A DNA stretch of 64,000 nt from contig JAKATG010000006.1 in NCBI GenBank assembly GCA_021828105.1, forward strand, positions 186,001 through 250,000, read 5' to 3'. Positions 16,352 through 25,466 of the stretch are shown piece by piece. How positions within the stretch are numbered: the stretch's first letter is position 1; every line of letters starts with the position of its first letter. The position numbers and the translations under genes were made by a program. The DNA is from Taklimakanibacter sp021828105 (GTDB taxonomy: Bacteria; Pseudomonadota; Alphaproteobacteria; Rhizobiales; Aestuariivirgaceae). The notes under the pieces were generated by a model. That model saw only the letters and a list, made by a program, of their open reading frames with translations. It made no database searches and was not told the DNA's origin.

Positions 16352-17762
16352 GGCGGGTATCCTTCGGCGCAGCCTTCGCGACCAGCCTGAGTTTTGCGCC
16401 CGTGCCGGAGCGCTCGATCGAATCGGCGATCTCCACCGCAAGCTCGGTGTCGCCCGCACCCGCATCCGCCAGCACGTTCCTGATCTTCTGTTCGATGGCG
16501 TTTCTGATCTTCTGCCGGGACTCGCCGTTTCGCATGGAGATCTTGACGGTCACCTTGTTGGCGCCGGTCAGCAGCTGATACTGGCGAACGCCAGGCATGG
16601 CATCGAGTGGCGAGAGAAGGCGAAACGCATCGATCTGAATGCGCCCGCCGCCGCGGCGCGGCAGCTCCAGGACTTCTTCGCGCCGGCCCTCGATCGAGGT
16701 GATGCGGGCATAGGGTCGGCCGCAGGCGCAAGAGCCATCCGTCATGGTGACCATGTCCGACATTTCGTAACGGATGAGCGGCACCAGCGCGTTGGTGAGC
16801 GTCGTGGTCAGCAACCTGTGTCCGCGGACGCCGGTGGGCACGTGGCGATTGGCATCATCGACGGCCTCGAACACCACCAGGTCCTCCGGCAGGTGGATGC
16901 CGCAATGATGCTCGCATTCGGAGCCCGAACACGCGGTTTCCGTCGTGGAGTAGCGGTTGAAGACCGCGGCTCCCCAAGCCTTCCGGGCGAGATCGCGCAC
17001 CTCCGGCATCAACATCTCCGCGACCGAGCAGAAGCGCCGGGCCGAAATTTTGAGACGCCCCTCCATTTGCTCCTCCGCGAGGAGCCGGATGAACGAGGGA
17101 TAGGTGGAGATGACGTCCGGCTGGAATTCGTTCAATGCGGCAACGACCTCCGGCATGGGCATCATGACATGGAGGTGCGGCACATTGGGGTTGGCGCGGC
17201 GCATCGCGCCGTAAATGCGGTAAGACAGATGCTGCGGTGTGGGAGCGCCAATCCCGACGCTGCGAGCCTCCCGCGCTATCCCGGCCATGCCGTTGGATCG
17301 GGTGGCATTGGCAACCACATAGTCCCAGGCCGGTCGATCGTAGACCATCACGGCGCGCACGCCGGTCGTGCCGCCGGTGGCGCAGGCGCGATATTCCCCG
17401 TGGAGCAGCTCAGCGGCGTGCTCGCCGGCAAGGTGGTGCTCGACATCGGCAAGCTTCAGCCGGCGATCCGTAGCGATCCGGTCGAAATTGGCCACGAGCT
17501 GGCTCTTCGTGAGCACGGGAAACTCTTCCAGCGGCGCATCTCGCGCCACCAGATGCCCGATCGTCTCACGGTAATAGGGAGAGGCGTGGACGGCATGCTG
17601 CAAGGCCGCCTGCAGGCGCTCGTTTTGGTAGGCGAGGAGCTGCTGGCGCGTCCAGCGGTCCCGCGCCGATAGCTCCGCCAGCCGGGGGCGGCCCATTGCG
17701 GCGTCCAAGGCAGGCTTGATGGTGGGAGGGATGACTGGTCGGGGCTCGGTTGCCGTGAGCAT
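16338..17762 (-). CDS. PaaK/CapK-like adenylate-forming ligase
   Basis: A 474-aa member of the phenylacetate-CoA ligase-like branch of AMP-forming enzymes. It shows the phosphate-binding loop ACATGGTTGVRAV (about residue 125), the YSTTETACSGSE motif, cysteines in ECEHHCGIH and SCACGRPYARI that may bind zinc as in PaaK relatives, and a small C-terminal domain from about residue 370. The start at 17762 has GAGGAG seven bases upstream. Such ligases activate aryl or other carboxylates to acyl-adenylates or CoA thioesters. No paa genes lie nearby, so the substrate is open. It diverges from a SARP-type regulator. Confidence 0.82.
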   Translation of the reverse strand: MLTATEPRPVIPPTIKPALDAAMGRPRLAELSARDRWTRQQLLAYQNERLQAALQHAVHASPYYRETIGHLVARDAPLEEFPVLTKSQLVANFDRIATDRRLKLADVEHHLAGEHAAELLHGEYRACATGGTTGVRAVMVYDRPAWDYVVANATRSNGMAGIAREARSVGIGAPTPQHLSYRIYGAMRRANPNVPHLHVMMPMPEVVAALNEFQPDVISTYPSFIRLLAEEQMEGRLKISARRFCSVAEMLMPEVRDLARKAWGAAVFNRYSTTETACSGSECEHHCGIHLPEDLVVFEAVDDANRHVPTGVRGHRLLTTTLTNALVPLIRYEMSDMVTMTDGSCACGRPYARITSIEGRREEVLELPRRGGGRIQIDAFRLLSPLDAMPGVRQYQLLTGANKVTVKISMRNGESRQKIRNAIEQKIRNVLADAGAGDTELAVEIADSIERSGTGAKLRLVAKAAPKDTRHDQV

Positions 17763-17951
17763 CACTCGTCTCCTCAATGGAAGGGCTGGTCGAGTGATGG
17801 TGTTGTACGCTCCGCCGGTAATAGGCCGGTCACAGCCTCAAGACGAGGTCGGCAGGATCGTAACAGCGCGGTTGCGGCGCTCGGAAAAAAAGCGTTAATT
17901 CAGGTACGTCGGCGGGGGCGCGACGGCACGTTTTGATGCGCGTTCAACCCA

Positions 17952-19931
17952 ATGGCCTCCCTCGAGATCCTTCTGCTTGGTGGTTTCCAGCTGCGCAAGG
18001 GCGATCAGGCGATCGATCTGCCCGGCCGGCGGGAGCGTGCGCTTCTTGCCTACCTGGCAATGCCGGCGGGCGAAGCGCGCTCGCGCGACAAGCTGGCCTC
18101 GATGCTGTGGAGCGAGCGCGGCGACAAGCAGGCGCGTGACAGCCTGAAGCAGGCCATGCTGCGCTTACGCAAGACCGTGGAGGGCATCGAGCCCGCCCCT
18201 CTCCTGTCCGACCGGGAATTCGTCACGCTCGACCCTGCCGCTGTATCGATCGACGTCGCGGAGTTCGAGCGGCTGACCGGCGAAGGAACGCCGGAGGCCG
18301 CCCTGCGAGCGATGGTTCTCTACCGAGGCGACCTGCTCGATGGTTTGGAGATTCGCGATCCCGCCTTCGAGGAATGGCTGCTCATGGAGCGCCAGCGCCT
18401 GCGCGATCTTGCACGTGAGGCGCTGGCCAATCTCCTCGCCCGCCATATGGCCGATGGCGCGCACGACCAGGCGGCCCCGGTGGCGCGCCGGCTGGTCGGG
18501 CTCGATCCGCTGCGCGAAGACGCCCACCGCGCGCTCATGCGCATCTATGCGGAGCAAGGCCAGACGGCTCTGGCCTTGAAGCAATATCAGACCTGCCGGG
18601 ACAGGTTGCGGGCCGAGCTTGGCGTGAAGCCCGAGACCGAGACGGAGCGCTTGCATCAGTCGATACAGCACGACCGCTCCTCGCCCCGCCAATCGACCCA
18701 GGATTCGGCTGCGCCGGTTGAATCGGCAACGGCTCCTACGTTGAAACCCTCGATCGCCGTCCTGCCTTTCGCCAATCTGAGCGGCGATCCCGGGCAGGAG
18801 TATTTCTCCGATGGCATCACCGAGGACATCATCGCCGGCCTCGCACGCCTGCACTGGCTGTTCGTCATTGCCCGCAATTCCAGCTTCACCTTCAAGGGCA
18901 AGGCCGTCGACGCCAAGGAGATCGGCACCCGCCTCGGCGTGCGCTATCTGCTCGAGGGCAGCGTGCGCAAGGCCGGCGAGCGTGTGCGCATCGCCTGCCG
19001 GCTGATCGACGCCGGAAGCGGGCTGCATCTGTGGACGGATCGCTTCGAGGGCACGCTCAGCGATGTCTTCGATCTCCAGGACCGCATCACGTCGAGCGTG
19101 GTCGGCGCCATCGCACCGAGACTCCGTGATGCCGAAATCGAGCGCGCGCGCCGCAAGCCGACCGACAGTATCGACGCCTATGATCTTTTCCTGCGCGCGC
19201 TCGCGCTGCACAATACAGTGATATACGAAGATGGCCGCGAAGCGCTTCGCCTGCTCGACCGCGCCATCGAGCTCGATCCCGACTATGCAGCCGCTTATGG
19301 TCTAGCGGCATACTGCCGGATGCGGCAGCGCCAGCGCGGATGGGTCGATTCGACGACGTCGGAAGGCGTTCGTCTGGCGAGGCTCGCCGCCCGCAAAGGA
19401 CAAGACGACCCTGATGCTCTCTGGATGGCGGGTGTCTCTCTCGCGATGCTGATCGGTGAGTCCGACGAGGCGCTCGCGCTGATCGAACGCTCGCTTGGGC
19501 TCAATCCGAACTCGGCCGGCGCTTGGCTGGTCAGCGGCGTGGTCCGGGCCTATGCCGGCGACAGCGCCACGGGGATCGCCCATTTCGAGCGATCGATCGA
19601 GCTCAATCCGCTCGATCCCCTGGTCTATATCGCCTGGTACGGCATCGCCTTCGCCCATTTTGCGGCAGAAAGATACGAGGAATCATCGGCCTGGCTCGAC
19701 CGTTCCCTGCGCGCGCTGCCGAGCTATCTCCCGGCGTTGCGCCTGAAGATCGCCATCTGCGGCCTGAAGGGTCAAACCCAGGAGGGCGAGAAGTGGGTCG
19801 AACGGCTGCTCGCCGTCGTTCCCGATGTGACCATAAGCAAGCTGCGTCAGCATTACGAGGCCGGCATCCGGCGTCCCGACTGCCGGGACAGGCTTTTCTC
19901 AGGCCTGCGCCTGGTTGGGTTGCCTGAGTAG
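17952..19931 (+). CDS. SARP/BTAD regulator with adenylate-cyclase-associated and TPR domains
   Basis: A 659-aa one-component regulator. Residues 1-95 are a winged helix (LGGFQLRKG, then DSLKQAMLRLRKTVEG), residues 96-240 a bacterial transcriptional activation (BTAD) helical domain (LEIRDPAFEEWLLMERQRLR; MRIYAEQGQTALALKQY). A linker follows, then the segment SIAVLPFANLSGDPGQEYF and SVRKAGERVRIACRLIDA found in TPR-containing adenylate-cyclase-like proteins, and finally tetratricopeptide helices to the end (RAIELDPDYAAAYGLA; SLGLNPNSAGAWL; SIELNPLDPLVYI). No cyclase catalytic domain is present. It probably acts on its own region, and the divergent PaaK-like gene is the closest candidate target. 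Confidence 0.85.
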   Translation: MASLEILLLGGFQLRKGDQAIDLPGRRERALLAYLAMPAGEARSRDKLASMLWSERGDKQARDSLKQAMLRLRKTVEGIEPAPLLSDREFVTLDPAAVSIDVAEFERLTGEGTPEAALRAMVLYRGDLLDGLEIRDPAFEEWLLMERQRLRDLAREALANLLARHMADGAHDQAAPVARRLVGLDPLREDAHRALMRIYAEQGQTALALKQYQTCRDRLRAELGVKPETETERLHQSIQHDRSSPRQSTQDSAAPVESATAPTLKPSIAVLPFANLSGDPGQEYFSDGITEDIIAGLARLHWLFVIARNSSFTFKGKAVDAKEIGTRLGVRYLLEGSVRKAGERVRIACRLIDAGSGLHLWTDRFEGTLSDVFDLQDRITSSVVGAIAPRLRDAEIERARRKPTDSIDAYDLFLRALALHNTVIYEDGREALRLLDRAIELDPDYAAAYGLAAYCRMRQRQRGWVDSTTSEGVRLARLAARKGQDDPDALWMAGVSLAMLIGESDEALALIERSLGLNPNSAGAWLVSGVVRAYAGDSATGIAHFERSIELNPLDPLVYIAWYGIAFAHFAAERYEESSAWLDRSLRALPSYLPALRLKIAICGLKGQTQEGEKWVERLLAVVPDVTISKLRQHYEAGIRRPDCRDRLFSGLRLVGLPE

Positions 19932-19970
19932 CCGGGGCTATCAATATCCGGCACTGTCATAAAGGGCGTC

Positions 19971-20402
19971 TCACATCGGGGAAACTGACGGTTTTGGCTC
20001 CGCCTGCGTCGGATCGATGAACCGTTCTTCGGTGGTCGGCACGGAATGGTGCTCATGGGTGATGAGCCATTCACCGCCACGTTTCTGGAGGCCGACCGTG
20101 AGCCTGAGATCGAGCGGCCCGGCCGAGGTTCCGTCGCAATGGATCTCGCAGGTCGCGAAGGCGACCTTGTCGCCGGCGGTGACCTCCACGTTGCGCGGCT
20201 CGAAGACGATCGGCCCGCGCGGCTTGTCATAGAAGAAGTCCCAGGTCTCACCATAGGCATCGATGCCTTCGACCTTCGCGGGGAAATCGAACATCAGGAG
20301 ATCATCGGCGTGATGGGCCAGGATGGCTTCGCGGTCGCCCGCACTGATGGCGCGCGTCCAGTCGATAATGATTTTCTTTACCTCGGTCTGGCTGCTGGTC
20401 AT
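19971..20402 (-). CDS. SnoaL/NTF2-like domain protein
   Basis: A 143-aa protein with the cone-shaped NTF2/SnoaL fold: an N-terminal helix pair (IIDWTRAISAGDREAILAHH), ADDLLMFDFP, and C-terminal strands KRGGEWLITHEHHSVP. Proteins like this are often polyketide cyclase-like or ketosteroid-isomerase-like, or have unknown binding functions. GAGGAG precedes the ATG by eight bases. It lies 63 bases downstream of the OCD-family gene on the same strand and may be the tail of that operon, or independent. Confidence 0.8.
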   Translation of the reverse strand: MTSSQTEVKKIIIDWTRAISAGDREAILAHHADDLLMFDFPAKVEGIDAYGETWDFFYDKPRGPIVFEPRNVEVTAGDKVAFATCEIHCDGTSAGPLDLRLTVGLQKRGGEWLITHEHHSVPTTEERFIDPTQAEPKPSVSPM

Positions 20403-20465
20403 GGGTCTGACTCCTCATCATTCAGAGTCAAACCCCGACGGTGTGCCGCCGGTTCCCGATGTGGT

Positions 20466-21476
20466 TCAGGCGTAAACCAGTGTCTGGCCGATGCCGAGTT
20501 TCTTCGCCTTGTCCAGCATCGCGGCACCCAGCGCGATGTCGGAGAGCGACAGGCCGCGATGCCAGAAGAGGATCGTCTCGTCCTCTTTTTCGCGGCCCGG
20601 CTTCTTGCCGGCGACGATCTGGGCGAGCTCTGCATGGACGGTCGCTTCGCTGATGAGGCCGGCGTCGATATGCGGCCTGAGCGCGCCGAATTTGCCCGCC
20701 CGGAACTGGCTGAAATCATCGATGACGATCTTGTCCATGATCTGGGTCATGGACAGCTCGAGCGCGCTCACCGTGCCATAGGGGATGACGCAGGCGCCTT
20801 GTCCGACCCAGGCCGTCTTGAAGACTTCCGCGCGCTCTTCGAGGCGCGAGGCCTCGACCATGATGTCAGCGCCTTCCAGGCAGCTCCGCCAATCCTCGGT
20901 CACGATGATCTTCTTGCCGAGATCCTGCTCGAGCGTTTCCGCGAAGGACTCACGGCTTTCCCTGCGGCGCGAATGGACGCGGATCTCGGCGAAATCGAAC
21001 AGCCGGTCGAGCAGGCGGATATTCCAATAGGATGTGCCGCGCGCCCCGACGTGACCCAGGATCTTCGATGTCTTGCGCGCAAGGTAGCGGGCGCCGAGCG
21101 CGGTGAGGGCGCCGGTGCGCATCTCGGTGATCGCCGTCGCATCGAGAATCGCGACCGGCATGCCGGTCCTCGGATCGAAGAGATTGAGGAGGGCCATTTC
21201 GGACGGCAGGCCCTTCTGCCAGTTGTCGACATAGTCGCCGACGATCTTGACGCCGGCGAGATCAAGCGGCGCCACGTAGCCGCGCAGCACATTGAAATGG
21301 CCGCGAAAGGCGGGATCGGGGGTGAGATGCATGCGCGGCTCGATCACCGTCTGGCCCTGGCCTTGCGCCAGGAGGCCGCCTTCGACCGCCGCCAGGATCT
21401 CCTCATCCGTCATGGCGAGACGGGCGATATCGGGCCCGGCGAGCCAGGTGAAGCGGATGGAGGAGGCTCCGCTCAC
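20466..21476 (-). CDS. Ornithine cyclodeaminase/mu-crystallin family reductase
   Basis: A 336-aa NAD(P)-dependent member of the OCD/mu-crystallin family, which includes ornithine cyclodeaminase, alanine dehydrogenase and cyclic-imine reductases. N-terminal PRMHLTPD and FNVLRGYV segments, MPVAILDATAITEMRTGALTA and the Rossmann start ILGHVGARGTSYWN are visible; the dinucleotide loop differs from the usual GxGxQA. It starts at GTG, whose GTGA overlaps the cysNC stop, so it is translationally coupled to sulfate activation. That link suggests work on a sulfur-containing or cysteine-derived amino or imino acid, but the substrate is unproven. Confidence 0.85.
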   Translation of the reverse strand: MSGASSIRFTWLAGPDIARLAMTDEEILAAVEGGLLAQGQGQTVIEPRMHLTPDPAFRGHFNVLRGYVAPLDLAGVKIVGDYVDNWQKGLPSEMALLNLFDPRTGMPVAILDATAITEMRTGALTALGARYLARKTSKILGHVGARGTSYWNIRLLDRLFDFAEIRVHSRRRESRESFAETLEQDLGKKIIVTEDWRSCLEGADIMVEASRLEERAEVFKTAWVGQGACVIPYGTVSALELSMTQIMDKIVIDDFSQFRAGKFGALRPHIDAGLISEATVHAELAQIVAGKKPGREKEDETILFWHRGLSLSDIALGAAMLDKAKKLGIGQTLVYA

Positions 21477-23410
21477 TGGAAGCCCGGCGGATCGGTGACC
21501 GGGATATCGGGTGTCAACCTTCCGGCCTGGGTGAGATGGGCGATGATCTCCTGGGCCGCCTCTTCGGGCGAGAGCGTCGTCGTGTCGAGACGAAGCTCCG
21601 GCCTCTCCGGCGCCTCGTAATCGGAATCGATGCCGGTGAAATTCTTGATCTCGCCGCGCCGCGCCTTGGCATAGAGGCCCTTGACGTCGCGGGCTTCGGC
21701 GACGCTGAGCGGGGTGTCGACGAAGATCTCGACGAATTCATCGCCTTCCACGAGCTCGCGCGCCATGAGGCGCTCGGAACGGAAGGGCGAGATGAAGGAG
21801 ACGAGCACGATGAGGCCGGAATCGACCATCAACCGCGCCACCTCGGCGACGCGGCGGATATTCTCGACGCGGTCGGCATCGGTGAAGCCCAGATCCTTGT
21901 TGAGCCCGTGCCGGACATTGTCGCCGTCGAGCAGGTAGGTCATATGCCCCGCGGCATGCAGGCGCTTCTCGACCAGGTTGGCGATGGTCGATTTGCCCGA
22001 GCCCGAGAGGCCGGTGAACCACAGGACGGTCGGCTTCTGCCCCGCCTTGGCCGCGCGGGAAGCTTTATTTACATCCATCGCCTGCCAATGGATGTTGGCG
22101 GCGCGGCGCAGAGCGAAATTGATGAGCCCCATGCCGACCGTGTTGTTGGTGAAGCGGTCGACAATGATGAAGGAGCCGAGATGGCGATTCTCGCCATAGG
22201 GCGCGAAGGCGATGGCGCGGTCGAGATCGAGATTGACGACGCCGATCTCGTTGAGGCTCAAGGTCTTCGCCGCCACATGCTCGAGCGTGTTGACATTGAC
22301 CTTGTATTTGGGTGCCTCGAACATGCCCGGAATGGTGAGCGGCCCCGCCTTGATCAGATAGGGACGGCCGGGCAGCATCTCCTCGTCATTCATCCACAGG
22401 ATACGGGTCTCGAACTTGTCGGCGACGGCAAGCGGCGAGTTTGCGGCGCAAATGACATCGCCGCGGCTGATGTCGATCTCGTCCTTGAGCGTGATCGTCA
22501 CCGACTGGCCGGAGATCGCCTTATCGAGATCGCCGTCATAGGTGACGATGCGTTCGACCTTGGACGTGCGTCCCGACGGCACGGCGCGGATCTCATCGCC
22601 GGGTTTCACGCGGCCTTCGACGATGCTGCCGGAAAAGCCGCGGAACGCCTGGTTGGGCCGGTTGACCCATTGCACCGGCAGGCGGAAGGCGCCGTCGCCG
22701 GTTTCGTTGCCGACAGGCACGCTTTCGAGATGCGCCATGAGTGTCGGCCCGTGATACCAGGGCATGACCTCCGAGGGGTCGATGACATTGTCGCCCTTGA
22801 GCGCCGACAAGGGAATGCAGGTGAAGTCCTCCAGCCCCAAATTCTTGGCGAAGGCGCGATAGTCCTCCTCGATCGCCTCGAACACGTCGCGACGATAGTC
22901 CATGAGGTCCATCTTGTTGACGGCGACCACGACGTTCCTAATGCCGAGCAAGGTGGCGATGAAGGAATGGCGCCGCGTCTGGGTGAGCACGCCTTTCCGC
23001 GCATCGATCAGGATGATGGCGAGGTCGGCGGTCGAGGCGCCGGTCGCCATGTTGCGGGTATATTGTTCATGGCCCGGCGTGTCGGCGACGATGAATTTAC
23101 GCTTGTCGGTGGTGAAGGCGCGATAGGCGACATCGATGGTGATGCCTTGCTCGCGCTCGGCCGACAGCCCGTCGACGAGGAGGGCGAAATCGAGCGCGCC
23201 GCCTTGCGTGCCGACGCGCTTCGAATCCGCTTCCAGCGCCGAAAGCTGGTCCTCGAACAGCATCTTGGCTTCATAGAGAAGCCGGCCGATCAGCGTCGAC
23301 TTGCCGTCATCGACGCTGCCGCAAGTGATGAAGCGCAAGAGGTCCTTGTCCTCCTGCGAGCGCAGATAGGCTTCGACGTCGCCGCCCTGGAATTCGATGA
23401 AACGCGACAT
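21473..23410 (-). CDS. cysNC: Bifunctional sulfate adenylyltransferase subunit 1 / APS kinase
   Basis: A 645-aa fusion. Residues 1-440 are CysN, the GTPase subunit that drives ATP sulfurylase (GSVDDGKSTLIGRLLYEA, DTPGHEQYTRNM, NKMDLMDY, with elongation-factor-like beta barrels). From about residue 455 is APS kinase CysC (FTGLSGSGKSTIANLVEK; DGDNVRHGLNKDLGF; SFISPFRSERL), so the product converts sulfate with CysD to APS and then PAPS. Two adjacent ATG codons (23413 and 23410) share a GGAAAG site; either may be used. It follows cysD after a repeat-filled gap of about 220 bases and is followed by a coupled OCD-family gene. Confidence 0.95.
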   Translation of the reverse strand: MSRFIEFQGGDVEAYLRSQEDKDLLRFITCGSVDDGKSTLIGRLLYEAKMLFEDQLSALEADSKRVGTQGGALDFALLVDGLSAEREQGITIDVAYRAFTTDKRKFIVADTPGHEQYTRNMATGASTADLAIILIDARKGVLTQTRRHSFIATLLGIRNVVVAVNKMDLMDYRRDVFEAIEEDYRAFAKNLGLEDFTCIPLSALKGDNVIDPSEVMPWYHGPTLMAHLESVPVGNETGDGAFRLPVQWVNRPNQAFRGFSGSIVEGRVKPGDEIRAVPSGRTSKVERIVTYDGDLDKAISGQSVTITLKDEIDISRGDVICAANSPLAVADKFETRILWMNDEEMLPGRPYLIKAGPLTIPGMFEAPKYKVNVNTLEHVAAKTLSLNEIGVVNLDLDRAIAFAPYGENRHLGSFIIVDRFTNNTVGMGLINFALRRAANIHWQAMDVNKASRAAKAGQKPTVLWFTGLSGSGKSTIANLVEKRLHAAGHMTYLLDGDNVRHGLNKDLGFTDADRVENIRRVAEVARLMVDSGLIVLVSFISPFRSERLMARELVEGDEFVEIFVDTPLSVAEARDVKGLYAKARRGEIKNFTGIDSDYEAPERPELRLDTTTLSPEEAAQEIIAHLTQAGRLTPDIPVTDPPGFQ

Positions 23411-23439
23411 CATGAGCTCTTTCCAAGATTTCCCTTCGC

Positions 23440-23600
23440 CCGCGCGTAGCGTGGGAGAAGGTGGCCGAAGGCCGGATGAGGGCTCTTTCGCAACACGCAC
23501 GAGAGCTCGAAAAGCACTGCGCTTGACAGATGAAGAGCCCTCACCCGCCCTGTCGGGCACCCTCTCCCATCCTTCGGACGGGAGAGGGGGAATGAAACGT
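23440..23600. repeat. Palindromic intergenic element between cysD and cysNC
   Basis: A non-coding insert within the cys operon that can fold into a long hairpin: AGGGCTCTT (23479-23487) pairs with AAGAGCCCT (23533-23541), with further GGGAGA/CTCTCCC complementarity outside. It has the CCCTCACCC...CCCTCTCCC look of dispersed rhizobial palindromes and resembles two more copies in this window. It may modulate the relative amounts of cysD and cysNC message. Confidence 0.65.
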
Positions 23601-23633
23601 AGAGATCGCAAGTCGCGAGATAAGAGGTCAACA

Positions 23634-24557
23634 TCAGAAATACCCCTCCTGCTTCTTCTTCTCCATGGAGGCGGCCTGGTCCTTGTCGATCACGCGGCCC
23701 TGGCGCTCGGACGAGGTCGTCACCAGCATTTCCTGGATGATGTCGAGGAGGCTCGCGGCATTGGATTCGATGGCCCCGGTCAGGGGATAGCAGCCCAGTG
23801 TGCGGAAGCGGATCAGCTTCATCTCAGGGGTCTCGCCCTTGTGCAGCGGCATGCGCTCGTCATCGACCATGATCATCTGGCCGTCGCGCATGACGACCGG
23901 ACGCTCCTTGGCGAAATAGAGCGGCACGATCGGGATGTTCTCGAGGAAGATATACTGCCAGATGTCGAGCTCGGTCCAATTGGAGAGCGGGAAGACGCGG
24001 ATCGATTCACCCTTGTTCTTGCGGGCATTGTAGAGATTCCACAATTCCGGGCGCTGGTTCTTGGGGTCCCAGCGATGGCGGTTGTCGCGGAAGGAGAAGA
24101 TGCGTTCCTTGGCGCGCGACTTCTCCTCATCGCGCCGCGCGCCGCCGAAGGCCGCATCGAAGCCATATTTGTCCAGCGCCTGCTTCAAGGCGTCGGTCTT
24201 CATGATCTGGGTGTGGAGTGCGGAGCCGTGATCGAAGGGATTGATCTTCTTGGCGAGGCCGTCGGGATTGATATGGACGATGAGGTCGAGGCCGAGCTTG
24301 GCGACGGTCTGGTCGCGGAAGGCGATCATGTCGCGGAACTTCCAGGTCGTGTCGACATGCATCAAGGGGAAGGGCGGCTTCGAGGGATAGAAGGCCTTCA
24401 TGGCGAGATGCAGCATGACGGCCGAATCCTTGCCGATCGAATAGAGCATGACGGGGTTCTCACATTCCGCCGCGACCTCGCGGATGATGTGGATGCTCTC
24501 GGCTTCGAGCCGCTGCAGGTGGGTCAGTTTTTCGGGGGTCATTCGATACTCAGACAT
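23634..24557 (-). CDS. cysD: Sulfate adenylyltransferase subunit 2
   Basis: CysD (307 aa), the catalytic subunit of heterodimeric ATP sulfurylase, forming APS from sulfate and ATP with CysN. It has the PP-loop YSIGKDSAVMLHL, the helix after it, DTTWKFRDMI, GGARRDEEKSRAKER and the C-terminal TLGCYPLTGAIES and SERQGR motifs. Length matches the family. It heads the leftward cys operon. A 48-base palindrome begins six bases before its start codon, so the leader of the message may be structured. Confidence 0.96.
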   Translation of the reverse strand: MSEYRMTPEKLTHLQRLEAESIHIIREVAAECENPVMLYSIGKDSAVMLHLAMKAFYPSKPPFPLMHVDTTWKFRDMIAFRDQTVAKLGLDLIVHINPDGLAKKINPFDHGSALHTQIMKTDALKQALDKYGFDAAFGGARRDEEKSRAKERIFSFRDNRHRWDPKNQRPELWNLYNARKNKGESIRVFPLSNWTELDIWQYIFLENIPIVPLYFAKERPVVMRDGQMIMVDDERMPLHKGETPEMKLIRFRTLGCYPLTGAIESNAASLLDIIQEMLVTTSSERQGRVIDKDQAASMEKKKQEGYF

Positions 24558-24562
24558 TTCCT

Positions 24563-24610
24563 GAGCGCTTTCTTTCCGCCAAAGTCGTGCAACTTTGACG
24601 GAAAGCGCTC
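24563..24610. repeat. 48-bp palindromic element, copy 1 (upstream of cysD)
   Basis: A 48-base imperfect palindrome from GAGCGC (24563-24568) to GCGCTC (24605-24610), with inner arms CGCCAAAGT and ACTTTG. A second copy of identical length and the same outer and inner arms lies at 51825-51872. Each copy sits just upstream of a leftward gene start. Confidence 0.75.
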
Positions 24611-24706
24611 TAATCGGGCCTGCTTATGGCTCTTGTGCACCGCAAACTCAAGCTCCTGTTGAGCTTGGCGATCCTGCGCCTTATGAAGGTCTGAAGGGAG
24701 GCAGCT

Positions 24707-25369
24707 TTGGACAAGCCAAGTGGCGGACGGGGGAAAAAATCCCGGAGGGAGGAGGCGCTCCCCTATCAGGAGCCGCATCAGACAGCTCCCGGCGCCCATA
24801 AGCTGCTCGAGGAATCGATCGGACGCGAGGTCAAGCGCTTCCGCGAGAAGCTCAGCCTGACGATCAGCGAGGTCGCCAAATCGGCCGACATGTCGGCCGG
24901 CATGCTGTCCAAGATCGAGAACGGCGCCACATCGCCCTCCTTGAGCTCGCTGCAGGCCTTGTCGCGGGCGCTGCATGTGCCGGTCACCGCCTTCTTCCGC
25001 GGCTACGAGGAGCTTCGGGATGCGACTTTTGTCAAAGCAGGACAAGGACTTACCATAGAAAGGCGGGGTACGCGGGCGGGCCACCAGTACCAGCTCCTGG
25101 GCCACAGCCCGCATGGGCCGGTCATGGTCGAGCCCTATATGATCACGCTCACCGCCCAGTCCGACGTCTTCCCGACCTTCCAGCATGCCGGGCTCGAATT
25201 CCTCTATATGCTGGAAGGCGAGGTCGTTTATCGCCATGGCGACAAGACCTATGCGATGCTGCCGGGCGATGCCCTGTTCTTCGATGCCGACGCCCCGCAT
25301 GGGCCGGAAGAGCTGCGCAAGCTGCCCATCCGCTATCTGTCCGTCATCTGCTACCGGCGCGACGAATAG
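24707..25369 (+). CDS. XRE-family regulator with cupin sensor domain
   Basis: A 220-aa regulator. After a basic N-terminal tail, residues 37-95 form a helix-turn-helix (LSLTISEVAKSADMSAGML, SKIENGATSPSLSSLQ). Residues 110-215 are a cupin (HAGLEFLYMLEGEVVYRHG, MLPGDALFFDADAPHGPEEL). The TTG start is supported by AAGGGAGG five bases upstream. It precedes mgsABC by about 100 bases on the same strand. Regulators of this build often precede glxBCD/glnT or amine-use genes, so control of the methylamine pathway is likely. A palindrome in the gap may be its site. Confidence 0.88.
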   Translation: MDKPSGGRGKKSRREEALPYQEPHQTAPGAHKLLEESIGREVKRFREKLSLTISEVAKSADMSAGMLSKIENGATSPSLSSLQALSRALHVPVTAFFRGYEELRDATFVKAGQGLTIERRGTRAGHQYQLLGHSPHGPVMVEPYMITLTAQSDVFPTFQHAGLEFLYMLEGEVVYRHGDKTYAMLPGDALFFDADAPHGPEELRKLPIRYLSVICYRRDE

Positions 25370-25381
25370 GTCATTTCCTCT

Positions 25382-25402
25382 GGGGAAAAAATTATTCCCC
25401 CC
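25382..25402. promoter_or_regulatory. GGGGAA/TTCCCC inverted repeat upstream of mgsA
   Basis: GGGGAA (25382-25387) and TTCCCC (25395-25400) form an inverted repeat with an A/T-only centre in the 97-base gap between the XRE-cupin gene and mgsA. It could be an operator for that regulator, or a weak stop after its gene. No run of T follows in the plus direction, so an operator is more likely. Confidence 0.4.
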
Positions 25403-25466
25403 AGTTGCAAGTTCTCCTGACCGCTGTTACATACGTCCTCGACCTCACTCAACGGGAGCCCAGGCC

